NCBI GenBank assembly: GCA_000342265.1
Contig: CP004348.1
Location: 620,001 to 684,000 of the forward strand
Direction of reading: 5' to 3'
Length of the DNA: 64,000 bases
Origin: a beta proteobacterium CB
GTDB taxonomy: Bacteria > Pseudomonadota > Gammaproteobacteria > Burkholderiales > Burkholderiaceae
Shown: positions 53,075 to 61,130 of the stretch, one piece after another
Layout: every line of letters starts with the position of its first letter
Numbering within the stretch: position 1 is the first letter of the stretch
The notes under the pieces: model-generated
Seen by the model: the letters and a program-made list of their open reading frames with translations, nothing else
What the model was told of the DNA's origin: nothing
Databases searched by the model: none
Made by a program: the position numbers and the translations under genes

Positions 53075-55048
53075 ATGGAACCATTGATGCAAGAAAACCG
53101 CGTATTTAACCCACCTGCAGACTTCGTTAAATCTGCCGCCATTCCTGGAATGGAGGCTTACAACAAGCTTTGTGCTGAAGCGAATAGTGATTATGACGGT
53201 TTCTGGGGTCGTCTTGCAAAAGAAAATATCTTCTGGAAAAAGCCTTTCACCAAAGTCCTCGATGAATCTAAAGCCCCTTTTTATAAGTGGTTTGAAGATG
53301 GCACAACCAATGCTTCCTACAACTGCTTAGATCGCCAAGTTGAAAACGGCCTGGGTAGCAAAACTGCAATTATTTTTGAGGCTGATGACGGTACCGTTAC
53401 TAAAGTAACTTACCAAGAAATGCTTGAGCGCGTTTGCAAGATGGCCAATGCGTTGCGCAAAATGGGCATCAAATCTGGCGACCGCGTCATCATTTACATG
53501 GCAATGACGATCGAAGGTATTGTTGCGATGCAAGCTTGCGCCCGTATTGGTGCAATTCACTCGGTCGTGTTTGGTGGATTCTCTGCTCAAGCTTTGCGTG
53601 ATCGTATTGTTGACGTAGGCGCGGTAGCGGTGATCACTGCAGACGGACAGTTCCGCGGTGGTAAATCCCTGCCATTGAAGGCGATTTGCGATGAAGCGCT
53701 CTCAACTGGCGAGTGCGGCAATGTAAAACATGTCATCGTGAGCAAGCGTACCGGTACTGACGTAGCTATGACGGCTGGTCGTGATGTTTGGATGCAAGAG
53801 ATCGTGGCGAATGAGGCTACTACTTGCGAGCCAGAGTGGGTCAGCGCTGAGCACCCATTATTTATTCTTTACACATCCGGTTCAACAGGTAAGCCAAAAG
53901 GTGTACAACACTCCACTGGTGGATATCTCTTGTGGGCAATTCTCACAATGAAGTGGACTTTTGATATCAAGCCTAATGATGTGTTCTGGTGTACTGCCGA
54001 CATTGGCTGGGTAACAGGCCACTCCTATATTACTTATGGCCCACTCGCAGTAGGCGCCACTGAGATTGTGTTTGAAGGTGTTCCAACTTATCCAAACGCT
54101 GGCCGTTTCTGGGACATGATCCAAAAACACAAGGCAACGATTTTCTACACTGCCCCAACTGCTATCCGTTCATTGATCAAGGCATCTAGTAATGATCCAG
54201 CGGTACATCCAAAGAGTTACGACTTGTCTTCATTGCGCCTCTTGGGTTCAGTCGGCGAGCCGATCAATCCAGAAGCGTGGATGTGGTACTACGAGAATGT
54301 GGGTGGCTCACGTTGCCCAATCGCAGATACTTTCTGGCAAACCGAAACTGGTGGCCACATGATTTCACCATTGCCTGGCGCAACACCCATGATTCCGGGC
54401 TCTTGCACATTGCCATTGCCAGGTATTCAGGCTGCGATTGTGGATGAGGCTGGTGCAGACGTTCCGAATGGCCAAGGCGGTATCTTGGTTGTCAAGCGTC
54501 CATGGCCTTCCATGATTCGTACCATTTGGAATGATCCAGATCGTTTTGTGAAATCCTATTTCCCAGAAGAGTTGGGTGGTACTTTGTATTTAGCAGGTGA
54601 CGGTGCAATCCGTAACAAAGAGACTGGCTACTTCACTATTACTGGTCGTATCGATGACGTGTTGAACGTTTCCGGTCACCGTATGGGCACGATGGAAATC
54701 GAATCTTGCTTGGTTGCCAACCCATTGGTTGCTGAAGCTGCCGTAGTGGGTCGTCCTGACGATATGACTGGCGAAGCAATTTGCGTATTCGTGGTGCTCA
54801 AAGGCGGTCGTCCAACTGGCGATGAGGCTAAGAAGATTGCAACTGAATTACGTAACTGGGTAGGTAAAGAGATTGGCCCAATCGCTAAACCGAAGGATGT
54901 ACGTTTTGGCGATAACTTGCCTAAGACCCGTTCTGGCAAGATCATGCGTCGCTTGCTGCGCGTGATTGCTAAAGGTGAAGAGGTTACCCAAGATACTTCA
55001 ACCCTTGAGAATCCAGCTATTTTGGAGCAGCTCAAAGAGTCTGTATAA
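53075..55048 (+). CDS. acsA: Acetyl-CoA synthetase
   Basis: 657 aa, full length. Activates acetate to acetyl-CoA through acetyl-AMP. ATP loop [47 protein letters not shown], and a C-terminal [14 protein letters not shown] with the lysine that is acetylated in the family. A second in-frame ATG lies four codons in. Confidence 0.96.
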   Translation: MEPLMQENRVFNPPADFVKSAAIPGMEAYNKLCAEANSDYDGFWGRLAKENIFWKKPFTKVLDESKAPFYKWFEDGTTNASYNCLDRQVENGLGSKTAIIFEADDGTVTKVTYQEMLERVCKMANALRKMGIKSGDRVIIYMAMTIEGIVAMQACARIGAIHSVVFGGFSAQALRDRIVDVGAVAVITADGQFRGGKSLPLKAICDEALSTGECGNVKHVIVSKRTGTDVAMTAGRDVWMQEIVANEATTCEPEWVSAEHPLFILYTSGSTGKPKGVQHSTGGYLLWAILTMKWTFDIKPNDVFWCTADIGWVTGHSYITYGPLAVGATEIVFEGVPTYPNAGRFWDMIQKHKATIFYTAPTAIRSLIKASSNDPAVHPKSYDLSSLRLLGSVGEPINPEAWMWYYENVGGSRCPIADTFWQTETGGHMISPLPGATPMIPGSCTLPLPGIQAAIVDEAGADVPNGQGGILVVKRPWPSMIRTIWNDPDRFVKSYFPEELGGTLYLAGDGAIRNKETGYFTITGRIDDVLNVSGHRMGTMEIESCLVANPLVAEAAVVGRPDDMTGEAICVFVVLKGGRPTGDEAKKIATELRNWVGKEIGPIAKPKDVRFGDNLPKTRSGKIMRRLLRVIAKGEEVTQDTSTLENPAILEQLKESV

Positions 55049-55088
55049 CTAGCCAGACGTTTTTACAGGCAAACCCTTCCGGCAAACG

Positions 55089-55094
55089 TATAAT
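55089..55094 (+). promoter_or_regulatory. -10 hexamer of the tRNA-Ser promoter
   Basis: A consensus TATAAT lies 12 bp before the mature tRNA end. No well-spaced -35 was found (TTTACA at 55062 is 21 bp away). Confidence 0.5.
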
Positions 55095-55106
55095 CAATTG
55101 CTGTAC

Positions 55107-55197
55107 GGAAGGGTGGATGAGCGGTTTAAGTCACACGCCTGGAAAGCGTGCGTAGGTTAATAGCCTACCGCGGGTTCGAATCCCGCCTCTTCCGCCA
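55107..55197 (+). tRNA. tRNA-Ser (anticodon GGA)
   Basis: Acceptor GGAAGGG/CTCTTCC with encoded CCA and discriminator G. Anticodon stem CACGC/GCGTG with loop CTGGAAA gives GGA. Long class II variable arm (GTAGGTTAATAGCCTAC) and T-loop GGGTTCGAATCCC. Confidence 0.97.
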
Positions 55198-55205
55198 GTA
55201 GTTTG

Positions 55206-55229
55206 AAACCACCTTCGGGTGGTTTTTTC
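55206..55229 (+). terminator. Rho-independent terminator after tRNA-Ser
   Basis: AAACCACC-TTCG-GGTGGTTT, an 8-bp stem with a UUCG tetraloop, followed by a T-run. Confidence 0.92.
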
Positions 55230-55289
55230 TTTGGTTTTGCATGTTTTTTCCTCTAGTAGAGCCCCGGTCCCCACATGATGTATTTCCTC

Positions 55290-55326
55290 AAACCCCTGTT
55301 TTTAATCAAAAAATAGGGGTTTTGAT
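55290..55326. terminator. Second hairpin terminator, possibly bidirectional
   Basis: AAACCCCT at 55290-55297 pairs with AGGGGTTT at 55315-55322, with an inner TTTTT/AAAAA stem. T-rich on the plus strand after the stem. It isolates the phasin promoter from upstream transcription. Confidence 0.65.
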
Positions 55327-55330
55327 CTTT

Positions 55331-55398
55331 TTGTTGCGTTGCCGCAAATAATTGTTGCATCGCCACATAAAACTTTTTACAATGGTGCATCGCAACAA
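55331..55398 (+). promoter_or_regulatory. Phasin promoter with three PhaR-like repressor boxes
   Basis: A -35 TTGCAT (55355-55360) and -10 TACAAT (55378-55383) are 17 bp apart. TTGTTGCGTTGCCGCA (55331-55346) and TTGTTGCATCGCCACA (55352-55367) are direct repeats; the second covers the -35. An inverted copy, TGCATCGCAACAA (55386-55398), lies just after the -10. Boxes over the -35 and start site suggest repression; PhaR, the PHA-sensing repressor of phasin genes, is the natural candidate and binds TGC-rich sites in relatives. Confidence 0.75.
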
Positions 55399-55430
55399 AT
55401 TAATCCCATTTATTTATTAAGGAAAACATC

Positions 55431-56003
55431 ATGTTCCAGAATCAATTAAACGACCAACTCTCGCAAGCTCAAGCTAAAGCTGTTGAAAACGCTAAGTACT
55501 TGGCTCAAGTAGCTGTAGAAAGCGCAAAAGAATTAGCTGAAATCAACCAAGCTGCTGCTAAAGATGCTTTAGTTGCTGCTCAAGACACAAGCGCACAATT
55601 GTTAGCAATCAAAGATGCACAACAGTTGGCAAAATTGGCTCAGCCAGAAACTGCTCAAGAAGCTGCTAAGTATGCTGCTGCTTACCAGGCTAAAGTAAAC
55701 AAAGTTGTACGTAACGGTAACAAAGAAGTTGCTCAAGTAGTTGACGCTTCTATCGATGACGCACGTGCTGACATGGTTAAGTTTGTTAAAGAAGCTACTA
55801 AGACAGCTCCTGCTGGTTCCGAGGCGTTTGTTTCTGCATTCAAAACTGCATTTGAAACTTCACTCCAACAGTTTGATCAAGTTCGCGCTTCAGCAACTGA
55901 CGCTTTCGCAAACTTTGAGAAAATTGTTGACGCTGCATTGGCAAACATTCAAGGTCAATACGCAGTAGCTAAGCCAGCTGCAAAAAGCCGTAAAGCTGCT
56001 TAA
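55431..56003 (+). CDS. phaP: Phasin (PHA granule-associated protein)
   Basis: 190 aa, Ala/Lys/Gln-rich and almost wholly helical, matching the PhaP family: FQNQLNDQLSQAQAKAVENA at the N-terminus and FAN-FEKIVDAALANI near the end, with a basic C-terminal tail. Coats polyhydroxyalkanoate granules. Codon use is that of a highly expressed gene, and AAGGA precedes ATG 55431. Confidence 0.93.
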   Translation: MFQNQLNDQLSQAQAKAVENAKYLAQVAVESAKELAEINQAAAKDALVAAQDTSAQLLAIKDAQQLAKLAQPETAQEAAKYAAAYQAKVNKVVRNGNKEVAQVVDASIDDARADMVKFVKEATKTAPAGSEAFVSAFKTAFETSLQQFDQVRASATDAFANFEKIVDAALANIQGQYAVAKPAAKSRKAA

Positions 56004-56027
56004 TTCGTTTTAACCGCTTCAAGTGAT

Positions 56028-56052
56028 AAACCGCCTTCGGGCGGTTTTTCTT
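56028..56052 (+). terminator. Rho-independent terminator after the phasin gene
   Basis: AAACCGCC-TTCG-GGCGGTTT, an 8-bp stem with a tetraloop, followed by TTCTTTTT. Confidence 0.93.
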
Positions 56053-56100
56053 TTTCCACTTGCCGTAAGATGGATGTTTTAGAGCTCATTGGGAGAAAAC

Positions 56101-56406
56101 ATGATCTTTGCAATCCTATTAATGGATCGTCCTGGCACAGCAGAATTGCGCATTCAGGTGCGACCAGAGCATCGTGCCTATTTGGGTAAGCTTGCGGACA
56201 AGATGGCCTTTGCTGGCCCCCTGACATCTGAGGATGGCAAGACTACAGTTGGCAGCCTATTGGCCATGGATTTTCCAAGCAAGGCAGATGTTGAGGCTTG
56301 GTTAGCAGACGAGCCATTCACTAAGGCAGGCGTCTATGAAAAACCCGTTATTCATGCATTTCATAATGGGTGGCAGCAAAAAGTAGGGTTCCCACCGGCG
56401 GCCTAA
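56101..56406 (+). CDS. YciI-family protein
   Basis: 101 aa from ATG 56101, preceded by GGGAG. Ferredoxin-like fold family: FAILLMDRPGTAELRIQVRP, HRAYL with the conserved His, MAFAGPLTSEDGK, DEPFTKAGVYEKPVIHAF with the Asp. Role in the cell unknown; some relatives have been proposed as small enzymes. Confidence 0.9.
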   Translation: MIFAILLMDRPGTAELRIQVRPEHRAYLGKLADKMAFAGPLTSEDGKTTVGSLLAMDFPSKADVEAWLADEPFTKAGVYEKPVIHAFHNGWQQKVGFPPAA

Positions 56407-56449
56407 ATAGAATTTGATGCCTCCATTCAAGATTTAAATTACTGCCACA

Positions 56450-58855
56450 ATGATTTCATTTAAGTTATCAGCCCTAAGAACCTACTTAATCCGCATTGCT
56501 GGATTCGTATTTGTTCTGGCTTTTTTGTTCTGGGGCGTAGCTCACCTTTGGGTTCCTGGCGCCATCAAGAATGCGGCAGAAGCGTATGGCAAAAAGATTG
56601 GTTATGAAATTAGCTATCAAGATCTCAGTATTTCGCCTTTGAGCTTGCGGGTTGAGATTGATGGTTTGCGATTAATTGATGGACGACAAGTAAAGTTACT
56701 TGAATTAAAAAAATCAGTGGTGGTACTGAAGTGGTCTCGCCTCATGATTGGAGAAGTGGGTTTCGCCGAAATTCTTTTTGATGAGCCTAGTATCAAGCTT
56801 GAAAAGCATGTCACCAAAGGAAAATCGGGAGAGTGGAATTGGCAGGAATTGATTTCTGCTGTTACGCGCAATTTACCTCCAGTGGATTCGACCGCACCCA
56901 AGCGGAAGATCAAAATATCAGTCGATAAGCTGAAGGTCGCCAACGGCTCGTTTGAGGTGTTAGACCCCAGTAAAAATTTACATGAGCGTTTTAAGTCACT
57001 TTCTATCGAGTTACTAGATATCGCAAACTACGATAAACAGGGTGATGTGAATGGCCTTCGTGGCCAGTATGGCTTGAACTTGGGCGCGCTGAACTTTACT
57101 TTGCCGGGCTTGAATAAAAAGATTGCCTTTAAACATCTTGCCATTCAGGGTGCATTAGATAATCCCGCGCCAGATATGCTGGGCGCTCAAATTGACTTGG
57201 AGATTGATGATGGGCGGATAAACTCCCATTGGGATTTCAAATCTGATAAATCAATTGCAGCCAAAGTTCGGGTAGACAATCTTTCAATTGCGCCTTTTAT
57301 TGCATTGCTTCCGGCCAATAAAGATTTGCTGACTCAGGGTGGAGTCATTCAATCTAACGTAGAGGTCAACCTAAAAGGTGATGAACTGGCTGCATCAGGG
57401 GATGTGCATTTACTGGGCTTAGATTTACTTGAGCAAGGACAAAAGCAATCGCTGATGAAGTGGAGTTCGGGGGATGTGAGTCGATTTGTTTATAAGCGCT
57501 CTAAGGATGCCGGCTCTAGTCTAAGTATTGATGAGTTAACGGTTTCGCAACCGGTGCTTCAGTTTGAAATTGATGAAAAAGGCTTCTCTAATTTCAGGCG
57601 TTTATTTTCCAATCCAACAGCTGGTGTTGCCGAAGTAGACAAGTTGCCTTCAGTCGTAAAAGAGAAATCAACTTTTGTTCTGGACATTAAGGCTTTGAAA
57701 ATGCGTGCAGGGGAAGTGCAGTTTGCTGACCTGGCTATGAAACCGAATTTCAAGGTCAAACTAAGAAACTTCAACGCCAATTTCATGAACGTGAATAACC
57801 TTCCTGGTCATTTAGCGACGATGACTTTAGATGGTGTCTTGGCTGAGTCTGGATCAATACGGGGTAAGGGTCAGATTGCATTCGATGATCCACGCCGCAA
57901 TAACGATGTCACGATGAACTTTAAAAATCTCCCACTTAATGCATTCAATCCTGCGGTCATGACTTTTGCTGGATATCAAATCGCTAGTGGTCGAGTCAAT
58001 TTAAATTTGCATTACAGCGCAAAGGATGGCGAGCTGAAGGGTAGCAATCAAATTGTCATCAAGAAAATTGAGCTTGGGGAAGAGGTGCCTGATTTCCAGG
58101 GCAAAAAATTACCGCTAGGTTTGGCGATTGCTTTACTCGAAGATTCTGCCGATACGATTGATGTCACCATCAATATTGCTGGCAATGTAGATTCTCCAGA
58201 ATTCAGTGCGAGCGGCCTCGTGTGGCAGGCAATTAGTAATGTGCTCACCAATGTGGCTACCGCTCCATTTAGGGCTTTGGGCGCGCTCCTCGGAATGGGT
58301 GCTGGTGATGGGGTAAACGCAGTATTGGGTGAGGCGGTCTATTTGCCTCCCGACCAGGATCGCTTAGAAAAGTTTGGTGACTTCCTGGCTAACAAACCCA
58401 ATGCCACTTTAGAGTTGGCTGGTACTTACGATCCCAATGCCGATAAAGTTGCTTTAGCTCGCGCAATTGCTGACCTTGCCATTCTGAAGGCGGCTGGATT
58501 CAATATTCCTCCTAGTGACCCCATTCCGGTACCAGACATGTCGGATGCCAAGGTGCAGTCGGGCTTGAAGTCGGCTTATGCGCAATACGTTGGCAGAATC
58601 AAATTGGGCCAGCGTTTACTCATGCTTCCAGAAGGGGCAGCGCGTAATGAGCAATTGCATGCCGAGCTCATTGCCAGCATTCCAGTCACAGAAGTTGATT
58701 TGAAGAATCTGGCCATCAATCGCGCAAAGTTGGCGCAAGCCTTGATGGTGAAAAGTAATCCAGCGCTTCAGGAGCGAATTAAGGTAGTTGAAGTAAAGGC
58801 TGTCAGCGTAGGGAAGGAGGGTGTCCCCCTCGAAGTTGAAGTCAGAATCAAGTAG
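56450..58855 (+). CDS. Large DUF748/AsmA-like envelope protein
   Basis: 801 aa. N-terminal membrane helix (YLIRIAGFVFVLAFLFWGVAHLWV), then long repeated beta-groove sequence of the AsmA/DUF748 type in the periplasm (for example KKIGYEISYQDLSISPLSLRVEIDG split over strands, and GLAIALLEDSADTIDVTINIAGN near the end). AsmA-like proteins are thought to form lipid-transfer bridges between membranes. Followed 9 bp later by a small lipoprotein. Confidence 0.88.
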   Translation: MISFKLSALRTYLIRIAGFVFVLAFLFWGVAHLWVPGAIKNAAEAYGKKIGYEISYQDLSISPLSLRVEIDGLRLIDGRQVKLLELKKSVVVLKWSRLMIGEVGFAEILFDEPSIKLEKHVTKGKSGEWNWQELISAVTRNLPPVDSTAPKRKIKISVDKLKVANGSFEVLDPSKNLHERFKSLSIELLDIANYDKQGDVNGLRGQYGLNLGALNFTLPGLNKKIAFKHLAIQGALDNPAPDMLGAQIDLEIDDGRINSHWDFKSDKSIAAKVRVDNLSIAPFIALLPANKDLLTQGGVIQSNVEVNLKGDELAASGDVHLLGLDLLEQGQKQSLMKWSSGDVSRFVYKRSKDAGSSLSIDELTVSQPVLQFEIDEKGFSNFRRLFSNPTAGVAEVDKLPSVVKEKSTFVLDIKALKMRAGEVQFADLAMKPNFKVKLRNFNANFMNVNNLPGHLATMTLDGVLAESGSIRGKGQIAFDDPRRNNDVTMNFKNLPLNAFNPAVMTFAGYQIASGRVNLNLHYSAKDGELKGSNQIVIKKIELGEEVPDFQGKKLPLGLAIALLEDSADTIDVTINIAGNVDSPEFSASGLVWQAISNVLTNVATAPFRALGALLGMGAGDGVNAVLGEAVYLPPDQDRLEKFGDFLANKPNATLELAGTYDPNADKVALARAIADLAILKAAGFNIPPSDPIPVPDMSDAKVQSGLKSAYAQYVGRIKLGQRLLMLPEGAARNEQLHAELIASIPVTEVDLKNLAINRAKLAQALMVKSNPALQERIKVVEVKAVSVGKEGVPLEVEVRIK

Positions 58856-58864
58856 ACTTGAGGT

Positions 58865-59089
58865 ATGAATTCACCTACATTGCGCCCCTTAGCTATTCTT
58901 GCCTCTATTACTGTCATTGCCTTATCGGGATGCGGCTCTATTGAATCAGCGGCCCAAGATGATTGCACTTCGATTGGCTGGCAAATTGGTAGCAAGGGCT
59001 ACAACGAGTGCTTCAAGGCGCGGGTTTATGAGCGTAAGTTGGACTATTCGCTACCACCTGGCGACAAGCCATCCCCATCGGTTATCTAA
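58865..59089 (+). CDS. Small lipoprotein of unknown function
   Basis: 74 aa. Lipoprotein signal (ILASITVIALSGC, Cys23). The mature 52 residues include two more cysteines (DDCTSIGW, YNECFKARVYERK). It follows the DUF748 gene by 9 bp, suggesting an operon. Confidence 0.8.
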   Translation: MNSPTLRPLAILASITVIALSGCGSIESAAQDDCTSIGWQIGSKGYNECFKARVYERKLDYSLPPGDKPSPSVI

Positions 59090-59150
59090 ACTAGGGTTTA
59101 CCCTTAATAAATTCACTTGAGCTCCGTCAAGGACTTGAGGATAGAAATAA

Positions 59151-59174
59151 CCCAAAATCAATCGTGATTTTGGG
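59151..59174. terminator. Hairpin after the small lipoprotein gene
   Basis: CCCAAAATCA and TGATTTTGGG form a perfect 10-bp stem with a 4-nt loop. The T-run is poor on both strands, so it is a weak terminator candidate in the 201-bp gap before the formate dehydrogenase operon. Confidence 0.5.
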
Positions 59175-59290
59175 ATTTCCCTATATAAAGTGAGTCAAAG
59201 TATTTCTCGCTGATTTGGGCATTCTCAAGCGGGATTTAAGACACATAAAAACAGCATCATTATTGCGATTAGAAATTAGAGACTATTACT

Positions 59291-61093
59291 ATGAATCATC
59301 CAAAACCCTCTGGAGAAATCAAGGCTGTTGCTGTGGCAACGGCAGATGATTTAAGGGAAACCATTCGTCGCAAAAGCAAACTCAAGGGACGTCAAGCGGA
59401 TGATGTGTCCTTAGCTGAGGTGCGCCAGTTAATTGGTGCTGCAGCCGAGCGTCGTGATTTGCTCATTGAAAATTTACATAAACTCAATGATGAATATCGT
59501 GCCTTGCATGATCGTCATTTAGTTGCCCTCGCAAAAGAAATGAATTTGCCGATGGCTGAGGTCTATGAAGTCGCCACTTTCTATCATCACTTTGAAGTAG
59601 TGCGTGGCAATGATCCCGTTGCCGACATCACCTTACGTGTATGTGATGGCATTGCTTGTGAGTTGGCTGGTGCGCAAAATCTATTGGCTAAGTTACCTGC
59701 AATCCTGGGTAATCCTAAGATTAAGGTGGAGGCTGCTCCATGTGTAGGCCGTTGTGAGCAGGCTCCAGTAGCGGTTGTGCATCAGTACCCAGTTCTGTTT
59801 GCAACAACCGATAAAGTGGCTGCTGCCGTTAAAAATAACTTGACGACCCATCCAATGGCTAAAGATAGCGCGAGTTTTGATCCTGCGGCTTTGGCAGAAA
59901 AGGGTGTATCCCCGCAGGGTGAAAATCAAGCAGTTTCACCTGACTATGTGGGCTATGAGTCTTATCGCGCGCAAGGTGGTTATGCCCTAGCAAAAGAAAT
60001 TTTTGAAGGTAAAAAAGATAGCGAGAGTATTGTCAAGATTATGGAAAGCTCGGGACTTCGTGGTCTTGGTGGTGCAGGCTTTCCAGCAGGACGAAAGTGG
60101 CGCATTGTTAGAGATCAAGTAGCTCCAAAGTTGATGGCAGTGAATATTGATGAAGGTGAGCCCGGCACATTTAAAGACCGTACTTATTTAGAGCGTGACC
60201 CACATCGCTTCTTAGAGGGCTTATTGATTGCGGCTAGTGTAGTTGGTATTGATGCTTGCTACATTTACTTACGTGATGAATATCACGGCTGTCGCGAATT
60301 ACTCGAAGTGGAGTTAGCCAAGCTTAAAGCCAATCCTCCATTTAAGTTGCCCTTGATTGAGTTACGTCGTGGTGCTGGTGCTTACATTTGCGGTGAAGAA
60401 TCTGCCATGATTGAAAGTATCGAAGGTAAGCGCGGCGAACCTCGTATGCGTCCTCCGTACATTGCGCAGGTTGGATTATTTGGTCGTCCCACACTAGAGC
60501 ACAACTTTGAAACTCTCTACTGGGTGCGCGATATTGTTCAGCGTGGCCCTGAGTGGTTTAGCTCTTTTGGTCGCCACGATCGTAAAGGCTTGCGCAGCTA
60601 TAGCGTTAGCGGACGCGTCAAGAACCCCGGTGTAAAGCTGGCACCAGCTGGCATCACCATTCAGGAATTGATTGATGAGTATTGCGGCGGCATGCAAGAT
60701 GGCCACAAGTTTTATGGCTATCTTCCTGGTGGCGCGTCAGGCGGCATCTTGCCAGCAAGCATGAACGATATTCCACTGGACTTTGATACATTGCAGCCTT
60801 ATGGCTGTTTCATTGGTTCAGCTGCAGTCATGGTATTCGGTGATAAAGACAAAGCGCGCGATATGGCGCTCAATGTCATGCACTTCTTTGAGCATGAGAG
60901 CTGCGGACAGTGCACTCCATGTCGTGTTGGCACTAGTAAGGCTGCGAAGTTAATGCAGTCCAAGTCCTGGGATCAAGACACGCTTGAAGATTTAGCAACT
61001 GTGATGGTGGATGCTTCCATCTGCGGTCTAGGTCAAGCGGCACCAAACCCCATTCGCTGTATTGCAAAATATTTCCCAGAAGAAGTTGCTTAA
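59291..61093 (+). CDS. fdsB: NAD-dependent formate dehydrogenase diaphorase subunit (NuoE-NuoF fusion)
   Basis: 600 aa, combining what are separate FdsG and FdsB subunits in some bacteria. Residues 1-190 are NuoE-like with a thioredoxin-fold [2Fe-2S] site (VCDGIACELAG and APCVGRCEQAP). The rest is NuoF-like: FMN/NAD region (GLRGLGGAGFPAGRKW, GAGAYICGEESAMIESIEG) and the C-terminal [4Fe-4S] site SCGQCTPCRVG plus a fourth Cys in ASICGLG. Takes electrons from the molybdenum subunit and reduces NAD. Lies 37 bp before the alpha-subunit gene. Confidence 0.92.
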   Translation: MNHPKPSGEIKAVAVATADDLRETIRRKSKLKGRQADDVSLAEVRQLIGAAAERRDLLIENLHKLNDEYRALHDRHLVALAKEMNLPMAEVYEVATFYHHFEVVRGNDPVADITLRVCDGIACELAGAQNLLAKLPAILGNPKIKVEAAPCVGRCEQAPVAVVHQYPVLFATTDKVAAAVKNNLTTHPMAKDSASFDPAALAEKGVSPQGENQAVSPDYVGYESYRAQGGYALAKEIFEGKKDSESIVKIMESSGLRGLGGAGFPAGRKWRIVRDQVAPKLMAVNIDEGEPGTFKDRTYLERDPHRFLEGLLIAASVVGIDACYIYLRDEYHGCRELLEVELAKLKANPPFKLPLIELRRGAGAYICGEESAMIESIEGKRGEPRMRPPYIAQVGLFGRPTLEHNFETLYWVRDIVQRGPEWFSSFGRHDRKGLRSYSVSGRVKNPGVKLAPAGITIQELIDEYCGGMQDGHKFYGYLPGGASGGILPASMNDIPLDFDTLQPYGCFIGSAAVMVFGDKDKARDMALNVMHFFEHESCGQCTPCRVGTSKAAKLMQSKSWDQDTLEDLATVMVDASICGLGQAAPNPIRCIAKYFPEEVA

Positions 61094-61130
61094 TCAGCAG
61101 CAAAAATACTAAGGGAAAAACGAGACAAAT

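Noticed and set aside
55107..55430. Possible integration site at tRNA-Ser
   Set aside because: No integrase and no repeat of the tRNA 3' end nearby; the following sequence is terminators and the phasin promoter.
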